Shown here: in pieces, positions 1 through 11,954 of the stretch | Position numbering within the stretch: position 1 is the stretch's first letter | Layout of the letters: the number at the start of each line of letters is the position of its first letter | Assembly (NCBI RefSeq): GCF_000321225.1 | Contig: NW_004450380.1 | Coordinates: 2,190,793-2,254,792, forward strand | Source of the DNA: Odobenus rosmarus divergens | Taxonomy: Eukaryota > Chordata > Mammalia > Carnivora > Odobenidae | DNA: 64,000 nucleotides | Direction: 5' to 3' | Program-made: the position numbers and the translations under genes | Notes under the pieces: model-generated | What the model saw: the letters and a program-made list of their open reading frames with translations, nothing else | Told to the model about the DNA's origin: nothing | The model's database searches: none

Positions 1-92
1 GACCCTCTTCCCTCTCATGCTATCTCTCATTCTCTCTCTCTCAAATAAATAAAAAAATCTTTTAAAAATAAAAAATAAAAAAAATAAAAAGA
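1..92 (+). mobile_element. Can-SINE 3' end, type A
   Basis: The window opens inside a forward SINE: GACCCTCTTCCCTCTC, the CT tract and an AAATAAATAAA tail with a long A-rich extension. The head lies outside the window. Confidence 0.85.
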
Positions 93-1437
93 GATGTACT
101 TGTGGCCCTCTTTCTTTCTTGATGCACCTATGGTTCATTCAGATACGTATTCTTCCATGAACGTTACCTTCTATTCCAGCAGCAGAGATATACAGAATCA
201 TCAATTCACGGTCATGATCTGAGATTGTTTTTAGGTAAAATCTGTCCCTAAGTAGGAAGACAGGCTGATGCCCCCTCCCCCATTCATTATGCATTTGTCG
301 TCTTTTTTAATAACCGAAATCTCTGAAGGGACATCACACTGAAAGGGAGGAGGGGGGATTACCAGGATGTGACTAAGGTGGAGGAGATCATCGAGGACCA
401 TCTCAGAGGCTGTGTAAGGCACCCCTGGACCATTCCTCTAACGTGGCAGCTCCATAGCACTCATGATCATCATGCTCTTTACCAGAGCTTTTATGAGGGA
501 CTTCAAATAGCCATTTCATAAGGTTCTTCCCATTTACAGCTCAGTGTATTATGTAATTTGTTCAGGGTCACAGAACAATAACCATAATTAGATCTCACAA
601 GTCTTAACCTCTAATGTGTTCTATCCCACAGGGTATTTTTTTATGGTTACATGCAAATCATCTTATTTCACATTTATGGAAAATCAACGATGTGCTTTAT
701 GGCACCATGTAGATAATGGGCTTGGGAGCAACTGTTTTCTTTTCATATTTTGACTGTAAGTGTACTCTTCTTCATATGTCACAATTGGTTTGCTGGAATC
801 AAAATCCAAAGAAGATGTACATATTACATTTCGTGGTTGCATCTCTTTGGTTTCTTTGGGTGTAAGGTGATCTCCTTCCCTCCTCCATACCTCTTTTCTC
901 AATGCCATTGACTTAAGGAAGACACTGGTCTAGTTGTCTGGTACAATATCCCACAGTTTGGATTTTCCTTCTAGTGCCATTTAACTCACTGTTCCATTGT
1001 CTCTCCTGCTCCTTACTCCCATTTCCTGTAAATGAAAGCCAGCTCTAGAAGCTTGATTAGAGTCAGGTTCAATTTCTTTGGTGAGAATATTTCATATCTG
1101 GATGGTATAGCCACTGGTAATTTAATAAAATTTCCTATAAAATCAAGCAATGTTGGATTATTCCAGGAAACACTGGAGATCTCTACTGAAGACACAGTGT
1201 CATGGGGCATAAGAACCCCAAAGTCTAGCCACTGGCTTCAACCATTTTTTTCTGCTCCTTGCTAACATTGGCCAGCAGTGATTACCTAGTTTTGTCATTG
1301 TCTAAAGCAGAGAACACACTCCAAGGGCCTCATGGAATACAGGATGGGCAGGGAATGAGCAGGTATATATCCTTCTGGTTCTTGGTTGGAAGCCACAGAA
1401 ATGAACTCTGCCTAACTCATTAAAAGTACTGTATTCA

Positions 1438-1633
1438 GGGGCGCCTGGGTGGCTCAGTTGGTTAAGCGACTGCCTTCGGCTCAGGTCATGATCCTGGAGT
1501 CCCGGGATTGAGTCCCACATCGGGCTCCCTGCTAACCGGGGAGTTTGCTTCTCCCTCTGACCCTCTTCCCTCTCGTGCTCTCTATCTCTCATTCTCTCTC
1601 TCTCTAATAAATAAATTAAAAAAAAATTTAAAA
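1438..1633 (+). mobile_element. Can-SINE, type A
   Basis: Full-length copy from head (ggggcgcctgggtggctcag) to A-rich tail. Perfect 16-bp target duplication AAAAGTACTGTATTCA at 1422-1437 and 1634-1649, so the insertion is young. Confidence 0.95.
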
Positions 1634-2189
1634 AAAAGTACTGTATTCAAAGGATATAAGATGCACTATGGAATCCATACTATAGAACCAGGTTCAGAAA
1701 AAGGACAGAAATCTCAGGAAGTAAGGCAAAAGCACCCACAACCAAGGTCATCCCATAGGAACCTCTTGGATGGGCATCAGGCGTTCTTGCCACCTACTGT
1801 CCCTAGACCTTGCTCAATGGAGGTTCATAACAGTCTCTTGACCTTTGTGTCACATGCTCAAGATCCAGAGTTCTGGGCAGGGGGGCAACGAATTTGTCAT
1901 CCTGGCTCACACGTCCACTCCCTACTTCCAGAGGGTTGGAAGAGGGAGCATCTGGACACTTTGGCATACATAGTGGAACACTTGGTCTCCCCCTACTACT
2001 CATAAAATGGGAGATCAATCCTCATTGGAAAAAAAACTGACAAGTATCTATTACACAGAATGGATTTGATGAATGGCTGGATCTGTTCAAAAGATAGGTG
2101 AATAGGAATCACTGAGGAGAAGGAAGGTTTTCAAACCTAACAGCATTCGAGATTTTAGGCCAAACACCTACATCTGATGATCTGTAATG

Positions 2190-2372
2190 GTCGTCATTTT
2201 TAAGCATGCATCAGAATCACCTGGATGACTTATTGAACCACAGAATGCTGGGCCATACCTCCACAGTTTCTAATTCTGTAGATCTGGGAAGGGGTCCAAA
2301 GGCTTTATACTTCTGACAGGATCCCGGGTAAATTTGGTGCCACTGGTCTTGAGTCCGCACCCTGAAAACCAC
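2190..2372 (+). mobile_element. MER5A-like hAT-Charlie fragment
   Basis: The words GCATCAGAATCACCTGGATG and the terminal ...AAAACCACGAG resemble the MER5A non-autonomous hAT element, which ends in GAGAACCACTG. Heavily mutated, an ancient eutherian copy. Confidence 0.6.
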
Positions 2373-2845
2373 GAGTTTATGTTCCAGATCAATAACTCAG
2401 TGTTTTGTTCTCATTCAGATATGTGTATAAGAGATCATATGTGATTTAAGCTGCAGAAGGACGGGTGGAGGTGGATTCTTCCAACTGTGACTTTCTGGTC
2501 CAGGAATAGGCTGCAAATATGATTTCTTTCCCATACACCATTCAAATTCTCGAAGCTAGCCGTCATGCTTCCCCAAATTATTGGTCTCTGGACTAAAATC
2601 CCTGGTTCCATCACTATTCTTCATGTGTCACAGACTTAATTCTGCTCAGCACCCTTGTCGCTTTCCTATGGATTCTTTTTAGGTCCCTATTGTTCCTGTT
2701 AACATGAGGGACCCAGAGTTTGAAACATATTCCTGACGGAATCTATTTTAGAGCAAACCCAAGAAATACCCTCCCTTATGTTGTTCCCTAGTTGTCCATT
2801 AATTTCATTCAGTAGCTGAATCATATTATTAGCCTCATTTTGAGG

Positions 2846-3037
2846 GTTTTTTTTAAAAGATTTTATTTGTTTATTTTACTTTAGAGAGAGAGTGCACGAG
2901 CAGGCTGGGGGAGGGGCAGAGGGAGAGGGAGAGAAAATCTTAAGCAAACTCCACGTGAGCCTGATGTGGGGCTCAATCTCACAACCCTGAGATACTGACC
3001 TGAGTCGGATGCTTAACTGACTGAGCCACCCAGTTGC
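2846..3037 (-). mobile_element. Can-SINE, type C
   Basis: Reverse copy with AAATCTTAAGCAAACTCCAC in the body. Target duplication CCTCATTTTGAGG at 2833-2845 and 3038-3050. The head is mutated (cacccagttgccc). Confidence 0.9.
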
Positions 3038-3077
3038 CCTCATTTTGAGGTTTTTATCCATGAAAGTACAAACCAAT

Positions 3078-3121
3078 CTTCCTTCCTTCCTTCCTTCCTT
3101 TCTTCCTTCCTTCCTTCCCTT
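3078..3121. repeat. (TTCC)n microsatellite
   Basis: About ten TTCC units with one interruption (TTTC), 40 bases downstream of a SINE head. It is a pyrimidine tract and likely length-polymorphic. Confidence 0.9.
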
Positions 3122-3739
3122 CACATTTCAAAGCTCAATGCCCATGTCTTCTCATGCAAAATCCTTCTCATTGTGAAACTGATTATGGAAGTTTAAGTTT
3201 AGGATTTAACATTTATCCCTATTAAATTTTATTGTTTTAGCCTTGACCTCTCACATTTGCCTATTATATTTTAATCTTAAATTACCTGTTTGATATGATT
3301 CTTGTGACTTAAAACTTTGTGACAGCTAACACAGTACAAATATTCATTCATTCATTTATTCAATACGTTTACATATCCTATCATATTACAGTCCCTGCTC
3401 TGGTCCCAACCATTAATGAAATGTTGATCAGAACAAGGCCAAGGATAGAACCCTATTGTACCTACTCCCAAGAATAATACGTTGGCTGCTAATCCACTCT
3501 TTGAAGGTTTCAGCCATTTTATTCATGCGCACTTTACCTAAATCTATCTTCACAGAGTTTCCCTGACCATAATTTGTTTACAAATGTGTCTTCAGGTTTC
3601 TGGCACATACCTTAATGAAATGAGATCCACACTGGCAAGCAATGCGCCCTTCTTCCAGACTAGGAGATTCTGTGTTTCAAACGACATTGTGGGCGGTGAC
3701 TTGGGTCATCAGAGCAAGATGTGCGCCCGAGGTCTGCAC

Positions 3740-3834
3740 TCAATACTATGAACCAGTGGCAAGTCTTAGAGCCTTGGCTTCCCCATCTCCACAAAGGGCA
3801 ACAAAGCCAGCCTCACAAGGTTGTTATGAGGATT
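3740..3834 (+). mobile_element. MIR fragment
   Basis: TTCCCCATCTCCACAAAGGG ... CAAGGTTGTTATGAGGATTA is the MIR 3' half. A SINE at 3851-4064 interrupts it just downstream. Confidence 0.6.
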
Positions 3835-3850
3835 AGACATAACGTATTTA

Positions 3851-4064
3851 TTTATTTATTTTTAAAAGATTTTATTTATTTATTTGAGAGAGAGAGAGAG
3901 AGCATTAGTGGCGGGAGGGCCAAAGGGAGAGAAAGAAGCAGACTCCCCACGGAGCAGGGAGCCTGATGCAGGGCTTGATCCCAGGATCCCAGGATCCCAG
4001 GACCCCAGGATCACGACCTGAGCCAAAGACAGATGCTTAGCTGACTGAGCCAGCCAGCCGCCCC
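3851..4064 (-). mobile_element. Can-SINE, type B
   Basis: Target duplication AGACATAACGTATTTA (3835-3850) versus AGACATAATGTATTTA (4065-4080). Internally the word CCCAGGATC is multiplied three to four times at about 3980-4010, an unusual expansion for this position. Confidence 0.92.
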
Positions 4065-5315
4065 AGACATAATGTATTTAAATATAATGTATTTTTTTGA
4101 AAGTGGCATCTAAAAAAAAAATCATAGGAAGAGAAGGATTTCCAGTGAGGGGAAATTGGACTTTTTTCAAATCCTATATAAATTCATGGAAAGCTTTGGT
4201 TCAGGGATTTGTAAATCAGAGAATGAAGCAGTATATACAAAACTTAAATTATCAAATAATTTAAAAATATTTTATTGTGATCTTTAGCTTGAATGAACTC
4301 ATTTTCTACTTAGTTAAAATATACAATATAGTCATTTGGTTCTTTCTCTCATCGTCTGTGGCAGGGTTTACTTCACTATCATTATATTCCTCTGCAAGAG
4401 AAGACTTTCCCCAGGCTCAAAGAAAATAAGCAAATTTTATTTTCTCTGGGCTTCACATGTAAAATAAAGACTTTGTGTAGAATTTTGGAAGGATTATACA
4501 CTATGACATTTTCCTGGTTTCCTGGTTATTCTAAAAGGAAGGTAACAAGACATTAATTAAATAATATAAATATTTATGTGTGGTTTTTAAAAAGTAGACA
4601 AACACAAAAAAACTGGTAACTATATCTAGAGAGAGATTTTAGGCGGGTGGAAGACAGGAAGGGAGACTTTCCTTTCGCTATACAGCCTTTGTACCTTTTG
4701 AATTCTGTGCCCCATGCATATATTACTGATTCAAAAAATAGTTAATCCTTTCTAAGGAGTAGAAAAAGAATCTTAAATAACACTATCCTTTTCATTGAAA
4801 GCTTCTTTTTATAAAATCTCAAAGCTTCGATAACAAAGAAACCAAAGTCCCTGAAAAGTCCCATTAAAGTCTGATAATATATATGAGTTAAACCAGTTAC
4901 ATGAACCACATTAAAATAGATTTATTTTATAACAACTTCTAAACACTGCCTCCCAGCCATTCCAATTAACAATAAGTTGTTTCTAAAAAGATGCCTGACC
5001 CATTGCAAAAACTTTACTGAGCACATCGAATTTTAAAACACGGACACCTAAAAAATATAATGAACAGGATAGTAAACTCAATTTAGATGTTGAGGTATCA
5101 AAATTTAGTTTTTCAAAATATTTTGGGCCACCGTATAACTTTTATATAGAAGACATTTTTGTGGTTTTATATTTGATTTTTGTTGACAAGATTGTATTCT
5201 ATGAACAATCAACAATTTACATGAATCCTGACTGCCTGTTTAAGGCAAATAAAACAAGAGTGTTCCAAAGAAAATTGTGCACAAGAGGGAGACATTAAAA
5301 ATATCAACCATCCCC

Positions 5316-5425
5316 AGGGCCCTGGGCCGGCTCAGTCAGTGGAGGGAGCGACTCTCCATCTCAGGGTTGTGAGTTTGGGCCCCACGCTGGGTGTAGAGAT
5401 TACTTAAAAATGCAATCCTAAAAAA
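5316..5425 (+). mobile_element. Can-SINE-related, type D (old)
   Basis: Degraded tRNA-like head (ggccctgggccggctcagtc) followed directly by CACGCTGGGTGTAGAGATTA and an A-rich end, without a CT tract. Confidence 0.7.
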
Positions 5426-5540
5426 ACCCAAAATCCGCCACCTCCAAGGATGACTCACAAAGTTTTATAACACAAAATGAGAGCCCTTCAGTCTGTGAAA
5501 TTTTATGCAAAAATACTTGCTTAGAAAGTGTTTCTGTCTT

Positions 5541-5750
5541 GGGACGCCTGGGTGGCTCAGTGGGTTAAGCATCTGCCTTCAGCTCAGGTCATGATCCCAG
5601 GGTCCTGAGATAGAGTCCCGCATCGGGCTCCCTGCTCAGCGGGGGAGTCTGCTTCTCCCTCTGCCTGTGCCCCTCCCCCTGCTTGTGCTCTCACTCGCAC
5701 TCTCTCTCTCTGAAAAATAAATAAATAAAACCTTAAAAAAGAAAAAAAAA
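5541..5750 (+). mobile_element. Can-SINE, type B
   Basis: Full-length, with a 12-bp target duplication TGTTTCTGTCTT at 5529-5540 and 5751-5762. Confidence 0.95.
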
Positions 5751-6120
5751 TGTTTCTGTCTTTAGGTGTGAGTCAGCATCATGGAAATGTCCCTTGTCAC
5801 AGCAACTGTTGTGAAGCAGACATTATGACAGAGACCTGTATTAGGTGATTTGGCAAATGCCAGAAAAATGAAAACTGATATCCTTGCGCTGCAGGAGTGG
5901 ATAAGCACCTGAGGATAGAACTGCTTGAGAAAGTCCGTTAAGACCTGCAAAGCACTAGAACCAATCAAAATTACATTCCACAAATATTTAAGTATATTGC
6001 GCAGAAGACGTTGATCATCAGTGGATATTTAGTGCGAGAGGACTCATAATTCTTTCCAGTTGGTTCAGATAGCCCGAAGAAAATGAGTTGTCTCTTGAAG
6101 TAGTCATATAAAAGAGTCTG

Positions 6121-6252
6121 TTTTTCTTTTTCTTTTCTTTTTTTTTTAAGACTTCATTTTTAAGTAATCCCTACACCCAGCATGGGGCTTGAACTCACCA
6201 CCCCTAGATCAAGAGCCACACGCTCCACTGACTAAGCCGGCCAGGCGCCCCC
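6121..6252 (-). mobile_element. Can-SINE-related, type D
   Basis: AAGTAATCCCTACACCCAGC followed by the reversed head ending AGGCGCCCCC. Target duplication AAAGAGTCTG at 6111-6120 and 6253-6262. Confidence 0.85.
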
Positions 6253-6289
6253 AAAGAGTCTGCTTTCGAACTACAAGAGATTTCATGCT

Positions 6290-7010
6290 CAGCATACACC
6301 GGGCGGGGCGGGGCCGGGAATCTTCCCCTTAATTTACCTGGTGCGACTGTACTACCGCCCATGCAAAATTCCTGGCAGAACGGTAGGCCCTACAAACGCC
6401 TCCTTCCTCACCAAACTCAGCAGCCCACGACTCCTGACACCTACCCCAAACTGGGGGAGCTGTATCAGTGCCTCCTGACAGGACAGTCCAGTCGCAGACA
6501 GTAGAGGAGGCTCTCATAAGGAGTTCCTGGAGCAGGACTAGGCAAACCAAGGCTGTTTCGAAGTCACGGGGTGTGACCTCAGACCACTTAGCAAAGCTCC
6601 ACTGGCCCTTGACCCTGAAAGCATCCAGTCGGTCTCCCAGACGCCATGACGGGGATTCTGAAATCTCAATTCTGAAAGAATTGAAATTCTCCTGTAGACA
6701 CAGGAGGCCAGGATCTCCCCTGTCCGTGTATGTGTACATTGCTGCTTCTTTCTGAGCTGTATGGAGACCAAGCAGGCCGAGACACACCCGCTCAAAGCTA
6801 ATATTCTGTTAAACAATTACCAGGACCCACTTGCGAGGTCCCAGCAGCTGTGTGAGGACTCCCAGGGGCAAAAGGCCCCAACCGAAAGGTCTGGCGGTTG
6901 TTCCAAAGCTGAATGGGGTGATCACAGCAACTTCCAGCCCCTCAGGTCGAGACTGCCTAGCCAAAGGGCTCCAGAGGCCGCGTAGTGAGCATTTAACTGA
7001 TGTGTCTCCC
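6290..7010. other. GC-richer unique block with GC box
   Basis: After a type D SINE the sequence becomes less AT-rich and starts with CGGGCGGGGCGGGGCCGGG (6300-6318), a tandem GC box. Short open frames occur on both strands but none has a convincing start, donor or homology. It may be a small enhancer or an untranslated RNA promoter; I can support only the composition. Confidence 0.3.
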
Positions 7011-7074
7011 CAGCTCTTTGACCTTTTCTCTTCTAGGACGAGAAGGAACTCAGAATAATAAAAAGTAACAATGC

Positions 7075-7310
7075 CCACCTTTCACGGGGTTGCTGTTTGG
7101 TGCCAGACGCTGTCGAAGTGGCTGATATACTACACCAGCCCAGTGTTTCTTCACAACTACTGGGCTATTTTCCCGTTTGGCAAATGAAAAGGCTGAGACT
7201 CAGGCTGGGGAATTTGATCAAGTTCACAGAGCTAACAAGCGACAAAGACAGGATTTGAACTCAGGATCGCCTGGCATCAATGCCCGTGCTCATTCCACTT
7301 AGTGCATCGC
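7075..7310 (-). mobile_element. MIR
   Basis: Reverse MIR: AAAAGGCTGAGACTCAGGCT, the core-like AGAGCTAACAAGCGACAAAG and AGGATTTGAACTCAGGATCG are clear matches to the MIR core and tRNA-like part. Confidence 0.8.
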
Positions 7311-7368
7311 TTTACAATTACATGTCGAGTTACAATGTGCTTGGGAAGGCAAGCAGTCTTTAGCAACA

Positions 7369-7394
7369 CAGGATTTTTTTTTTTTTTTTTTTTG
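7369..7394. repeat. poly(T) tract
   Basis: A run of about 23 T in non-SINE sequence. No retroelement body or target duplication was identified beside it. Confidence 0.8.
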
Positions 7395-7828
7395 AGCATC
7401 AAATAAGAAAACATTTGAAAGCAGGCAGCCTGTTGCCTCTCATTCGGCAGGAACTCAGTAAAAAAAAATTTTTTTTTAATCATTATCTTACATCCTAGAA
7501 CATGTATGGTGCAGTGGGGTAGGCATACAATGGTCTTCTCTGGGGCTTTAAATGGGTTGCAGGGACAACTATTATATATTTAAAAATAGCAACACTCACA
7601 TGGCTCCATAGTAAATCAGTTGGCCAAGTTAAAAATAGATTCTAAACATAGCAGGAGCAGAAATTCAATCTAATACCAAGTCACCGAATGCAGTGACACT
7701 GGTTGCAACAGAAGAAGAATAGCAGGCAAAAACCGATTATGCATTTGTACGCAATTATCCACCTCCATTTCAAATTTGGTCTAGCCCTTCTCTGCAGCAG
7801 AAAATACGTACATGCACACACATTCATG

Positions 7829-7856
7829 TGTATATATATATATATATACACACATA
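7829..7856. repeat. (TA)n/(CA)n microsatellite
   Basis: Alternating TA units (about ten) flowing into ACACACA; a short compound dinucleotide repeat. Confidence 0.85.
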
Positions 7857-8689
7857 TGCAAATAAATAAATGAAGAGGACCTATCCCTCCTTATTTATCT
7901 GCAATGGCATCATTTGCAAACCCGTTCATTTCGAGGCTTTGGTACTGATTAACACATCCCAGATACACTACAACCGCATGCCTTTCCTTAAGATCTTCAA
8001 GTGGAGGAGAGAGGATATTTCCTGTCTCGCATGGCGAGGCTGGTAGGTAACAAGAAAGGATGGGGCACAGAAGCCACATTTAGAACTATTCCCTCTGTGT
8101 CCAGCAAATTCACAGTGGCAGACTTAGAAAGTTGGGTTCCTGCTCTGTCGCTATCATTTGAAACCCTGGGAGCTGGTAAGTCAGATAAAAACTCCAATTT
8201 CTGTGCCAAGGACTCCTTCCCCAGAAGCACAATGGCTTTCAGAAGGCCGGAGCTTCGGTTCTGCTTCGGTCCCCTACTTTAAAGATGTTGTTTCGAGCAC
8301 GCCATTTGCTTTCTTGCAGTTGCCAGGGTGTCCCAGCTGTGTGCGTGATTCTTTAGGGAGGAAGCCATGAAACGTGTGTCCCTAATTCACAAGACTCCAT
8401 GAACAGCAAGAAGAGAATGACAGATGGGTGTGTATTATAACTTGAAATAGAACATCACATCAAGCAAATCTTCCCATAAAAATACAGATATAAAGAAACA
8501 TTTGAGAACTGAAATCTTGGGGTACCATATAAAGGATTAAAAAAACTTACAGAAGGACTCACCATTATATTGCTTTTATCAATTAAGGAACAATAACCCT
8601 TTGCCTTAAAAAAAAGTTTGAGAGAGGTTTATTTGTAAAACATGAAACAAAATAGGATTACTAAGGAACAAAAATAGGAGAGTGGTGAA

Positions 8690-8925
8690 TAGTGCGGGTT
8701 TTGGAATCAGACTAGCTGGGTTCATAACTCACTTTGGTCAATACAAACTCTCACTTTGGGTCTTTGGATAAGAAATCTCACTTCTCCAGGCCACTGTTTC
8801 TTAGAATGTCAAGAGGGAGTAATCGTAGTATATACCTTGTAGGGTTGGTGTGAGGGTTAAATGTTCTATATGTAGTTTTGGGCCTAGCACATAGGACTCT
8901 AAATATTAGTTATTATTTTATAAAA
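8690..8925 (+). mobile_element. MIR
   Basis: Nearly complete forward MIR: TTTTGGAATCAGACTAGCTG, a diverged core, TAGGGTTGGTGTGAGGGTTA and GGCCTAGCACATAGGACTCT, in the right order. Confidence 0.8.
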
Positions 8926-9093
8926 GTAACAGAGGGGCTAGATATCATTAAGTACCTGGGATAAGCTGATTACTACAATCAAGGACTGATTTTTCCCAAG
9001 AGCTAAAGGAAAAAAAGAAGATTTTGCTTTTTTGGCAAAGAAACAATAGGCATTCATCAAGGAAGGCAACCCAAACTTAAAGAGGAGATTATT

Positions 9094-9270
9094 GTTATTT
9101 TTTAAATGATTTATTTGAGAGGGAGAGAGAGAGAGAACAGGGGGAGGGGCAGAGGGAGAGGGAGAATCTCAAGGAGGCTCCACAATGAGCAGGGAGCCCG
9201 GCCATGAGATCAGGACCTGAGCTGGAATCGAGAGGCGGGTTCTCAATGGACTGAGCCACTCAGGTGCCCC
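9094..9270 (-). mobile_element. Can-SINE, type C
   Basis: Reverse copy. Diverged target duplication CTTAAAGAGGAGATTATT (about 9077-9093) versus CTTAAAAAGCAGATCATT (from 9270). A stretch of the body is missing (agggagcccggccatgagatc). Confidence 0.85.
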
Positions 9271-9299
9271 TTAAAAAGCAGATCATTCACTGAAACTTG

Positions 9300-11045
9300 G
9301 AATACAGGATATTACGTGGAATGGCAGATATCTTCAATGGCAAGCTTGCACATGACAGAAACAGTTGTTCGAGGGAGGTGCCTCCTGTTGCCTCTCTGAA
9401 AGAGAGAGCTGAGGTCTACGGCACTAGCCTGGGACTCCTAGCGGAGAAAGCAGACATGCTCTAAATTCTTCGCCTTATGACACATAGGCATAGGACAGGG
9501 AAAATCTAAAAGAAAGGGAAACATGACAACATTTCGAATGACTGGTACCTTAAGTGTGCCTTTAGCAGAAGTGAATCACAGTTCATTCATAACTTACCTA
9601 CATTTTTGGTCCAGCAAGTATTTGTTTCAGAGGTATGTTTCAAAATACCTTTTGCATTGGGCAAAAAGGTATACGGGTCATGAAGACGAATAAGATGCAT
9701 TACTCTTTTTGGACTTAGATGTTCAGCATGTGGATTAAAGAAAGAGCCACAGGCTTTGGATACTTAAAAACTTCATGTAAAAATGAGTCAAATGTCTTCT
9801 CTCCTCCCAAAGAGAAGTCCAGTGGGGTTGGTGCCATGGGGATGGGGCTGCCTCTAGAGAGAGCCATGACAGCATTTTACTTGAGAAAGCTATGCATGAA
9901 CTAAAACCCTACGATAGCTTCACAGTGAGCACATCAAGTTACATGCCCTATAAGACAAGGAAATGATTATGGCCTGAAAAACTTTAGGGTAGGTTTAATC
10001 AGTCCTTCTCTCTATTCACAAGTTGGTCCTATAGACTTTGTCTAATTTCCAGAAATATTGAAGGTGTTTTGGAATTAGATTTAATCGCTCTGCTCTGTGC
10101 TCCCTCACCCTTGGGCCTTTCTCTTTTCTAGTACCTTTCTTATTGTACTGTTTTCCCCCCTGTCGGTTCTGAGGTACCTGTTCATTAATTGAGCCAGATT
10201 ATATAGATAATGCAGATTAAAAAGAAGAGCTCAGGGACAAGGCCGAGTTCGACACAGTTTCTTGAATGGATTAGTTCATTGATTAATCCGGTGTTCCCAA
10301 ACTCTATTCAGTTATTCTTCACTTCTGGTTTCTGTCATATCCATGTTACTTGTACAATTAGGTAATGTTTTCTCTAATTTGACATCAGTTGAATAATTTT
10401 TATTGAAATCATGGGTTTGAGGTACTAGATTTTTAAGTACATTATTTAAAAAACCCAGCTATGTAAATTTAAAAAAAATTGTGAGCCACCTGACATAGTC
10501 TGCCACTCATTTGGGCAACAGGGGATTAATAAACGAATGAAATTTTGAACTTGAAAGACCTCTTTTGGCTTTTCTAATCCAACCCAGAGTTCCGTGGAGG
10601 TTAGGAGATTGGGCCAAAGCCACCCGTCAAGGGAATAGTTAAGAGCAGAACCTTGGTCTATAGTTTAATATTGCAAGTTTAGTGCTTTCTTTGTCATGTT
10701 TGGTTGCAAATTGTGCCCCCAGCTAGCTGATTAGCTATTTAAATATGGGAATTTCCACCAAATAAAATAATCTTAGTCTGGGTATAAATGGCGCGAAAGT
10801 ACTTCTTCTGTCAGTAGCTAATATGTCCAACTACTTACGATCACAAATACTTTTCACCAAAGCAATAACCGTCTCCAATTTTAAAAATAAAACAAAATAA
10901 AAAGAACAGGATTACATTAATAGAAAATTTTAATGATGGGGAAATGGTGGGGGAACCGAAAAGAGGTCTATGGGAACTTCGCTTAATTTTTTTGCTTTTA
11001 AAAATAAAGTCTATTAATAAAAACAAACAAACAAAGAATGCTATT
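9300..11045. other. mostly unique DNA, no gene seen
   Basis: AT-rich non-coding sequence. A faint hAT- or MIR-like trace may lie at 10545-10690 (GACCTCTTTTGGCTTTTCTA, TCTAATCCAACCCAGAG), too diverged to classify. No exon-like frame with splice sites was found. Confidence 0.5.
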
Positions 11046-11061
11046 GAGGCTTAATCCTCTT

Positions 11062-11466
11062 TTTTTAAAAAAGATTTTATTTAGGGGCACCTGGGTGGCT
11101 CAGTCAGTTAAGCATCTGCCTTCGGGTCAGGTCATGATCTCAGGATCCTGGGGTCGAGCCCAACATTGGGCTCCCTGCTCAGTGGGGAGTCTGCTTCTCC
11201 CTCTGCCTGCCATTCCTCCTGCTTGTGCTTACTCTCTCTCTCTGACAAATAAATAAAATCTTCAAAAAAATAAAAAATAAAAAAGATTTTATTTATTTAT
11301 TTGAGAGACAGAGAGCACAAGCAGGGGGAGGAGCAGAGGGAGAGGGACAAGCAGATTCCCCGCTGAGTGGGGAGCCCATCATGACTTGGGGCTCCATCCC
11401 AGGACCCTGAGATCATGACCTGAGCCGAAGGCAGATACTTAACTGAGTGAGCCACCCAGATGTCCC
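11062..11466 (-). mobile_element. Can-SINE, type B, split by a second SINE
   Basis: The reverse element runs 11062-11083 and resumes at 11296-11466. A forward SINE is lodged in its AAGATTTTATTTA end. Outer target duplication is approximate (aggcttaatc near 11047, aggcttagtc near 11468). Confidence 0.9.
11084..11278 (+). mobile_element. Can-SINE, type B, nested
   Basis: Forward copy inserted in the reverse SINE. The duplicated target AAAAGATTTTATTTA (11069-11083 and about 11281-11295) is the host SINE's own terminal sequence. Confidence 0.93.
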
Positions 11467-11497
11467 AAGGCTTAGTCGTATTTAAAACTGGGATTAT

Positions 11498-11688
11498 GGG
11501 ATGCCTGGGTGGTTCAGTCGTTAAGTGTCTGCCTTCGGCTCAGGTCATGATACCAGGGTCCTGGGATCAAGTCCCACATCGGGCTCCTTGCTCAGTGCGG
11601 AGCCTGCTTCTCCCTCTTCCTCTACTGTTCCCCCTGCTTTCTCTCTCTCTCTCTGACAAATAAATAAATAAAAATCTTTAAAAAAAAT
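11498..11688 (+). mobile_element. Can-SINE, type B
   Basis: Target duplication AAAACTGGGATTAT at 11484-11497 and 11689-11702. The same word appears a third time after the next SINE (11941-11953). Confidence 0.95.
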
Positions 11689-11702
11689 AAAACTGGGATT
11701 AT

Positions 11703-11940
11703 ATAGGACACCTGGGTGGCTCAGTCGGTTGCGATCAACTCTTGATTTCAGCTCATGTCATGATCTCAGGGTCGTGAGATCAAGCCCCACGTTGGGCTCA
11801 CACTGGGTGTGGAGCCTGCTCAAGATTCTCTCTCTCCCTCTTCCTCGGCCCCTCCCACCCCCCTCACTCTCTCTCTCTCTCTCAAAAAATAAAATAAAAT
11901 AAATAATAATAATATAAAAATAAAGATTCATTAAAAAAAT
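11703..11940 (+). mobile_element. Can-SINE, type C
   Basis: Older copy (GTGGAGCCTGCTCAAGATTC) with a long CT tract and an A/T tail. It is flanked by AAAACTGGGATTAT (11689-11702) and AAAACTGGGATTA (11941-11953). Confidence 0.92.
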
Positions 11941-11954
11941 AAAACTGGGATTAC

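Noticed and set aside
1438..1510. tRNA-Lys-like sequence at each SINE head
   Set aside because: Derived from tRNA but with a mutated cloverleaf and attached SINE body, so not annotated as tRNA genes.
1508..2005. 165-codon open frame
   Set aside because: It begins inside a SINE (MSPTSGSLLTGEFASPSDPL is SINE-derived) and continues into unique DNA with no homology or splice structure.
3078..3121. Regular repeats as possible CRISPR
   Set aside because: Simple tetranucleotide repeat in a mammalian genome; no spacer-repeat structure occurs anywhere in the window.
6329..6816. Overlapping frames of 152, 95 and 92 codons
   Set aside because: Three frames on both strands in one GC-richer block, none with exon boundaries or recognisable domains. 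Kept only as a compositional feature.
10545..10690. Possible hAT or MIR fragment (TCTAATCCAACCCAGAG)
   Set aside because: Too diverged to assign a family or strand; mentioned only in the unique-DNA entry.
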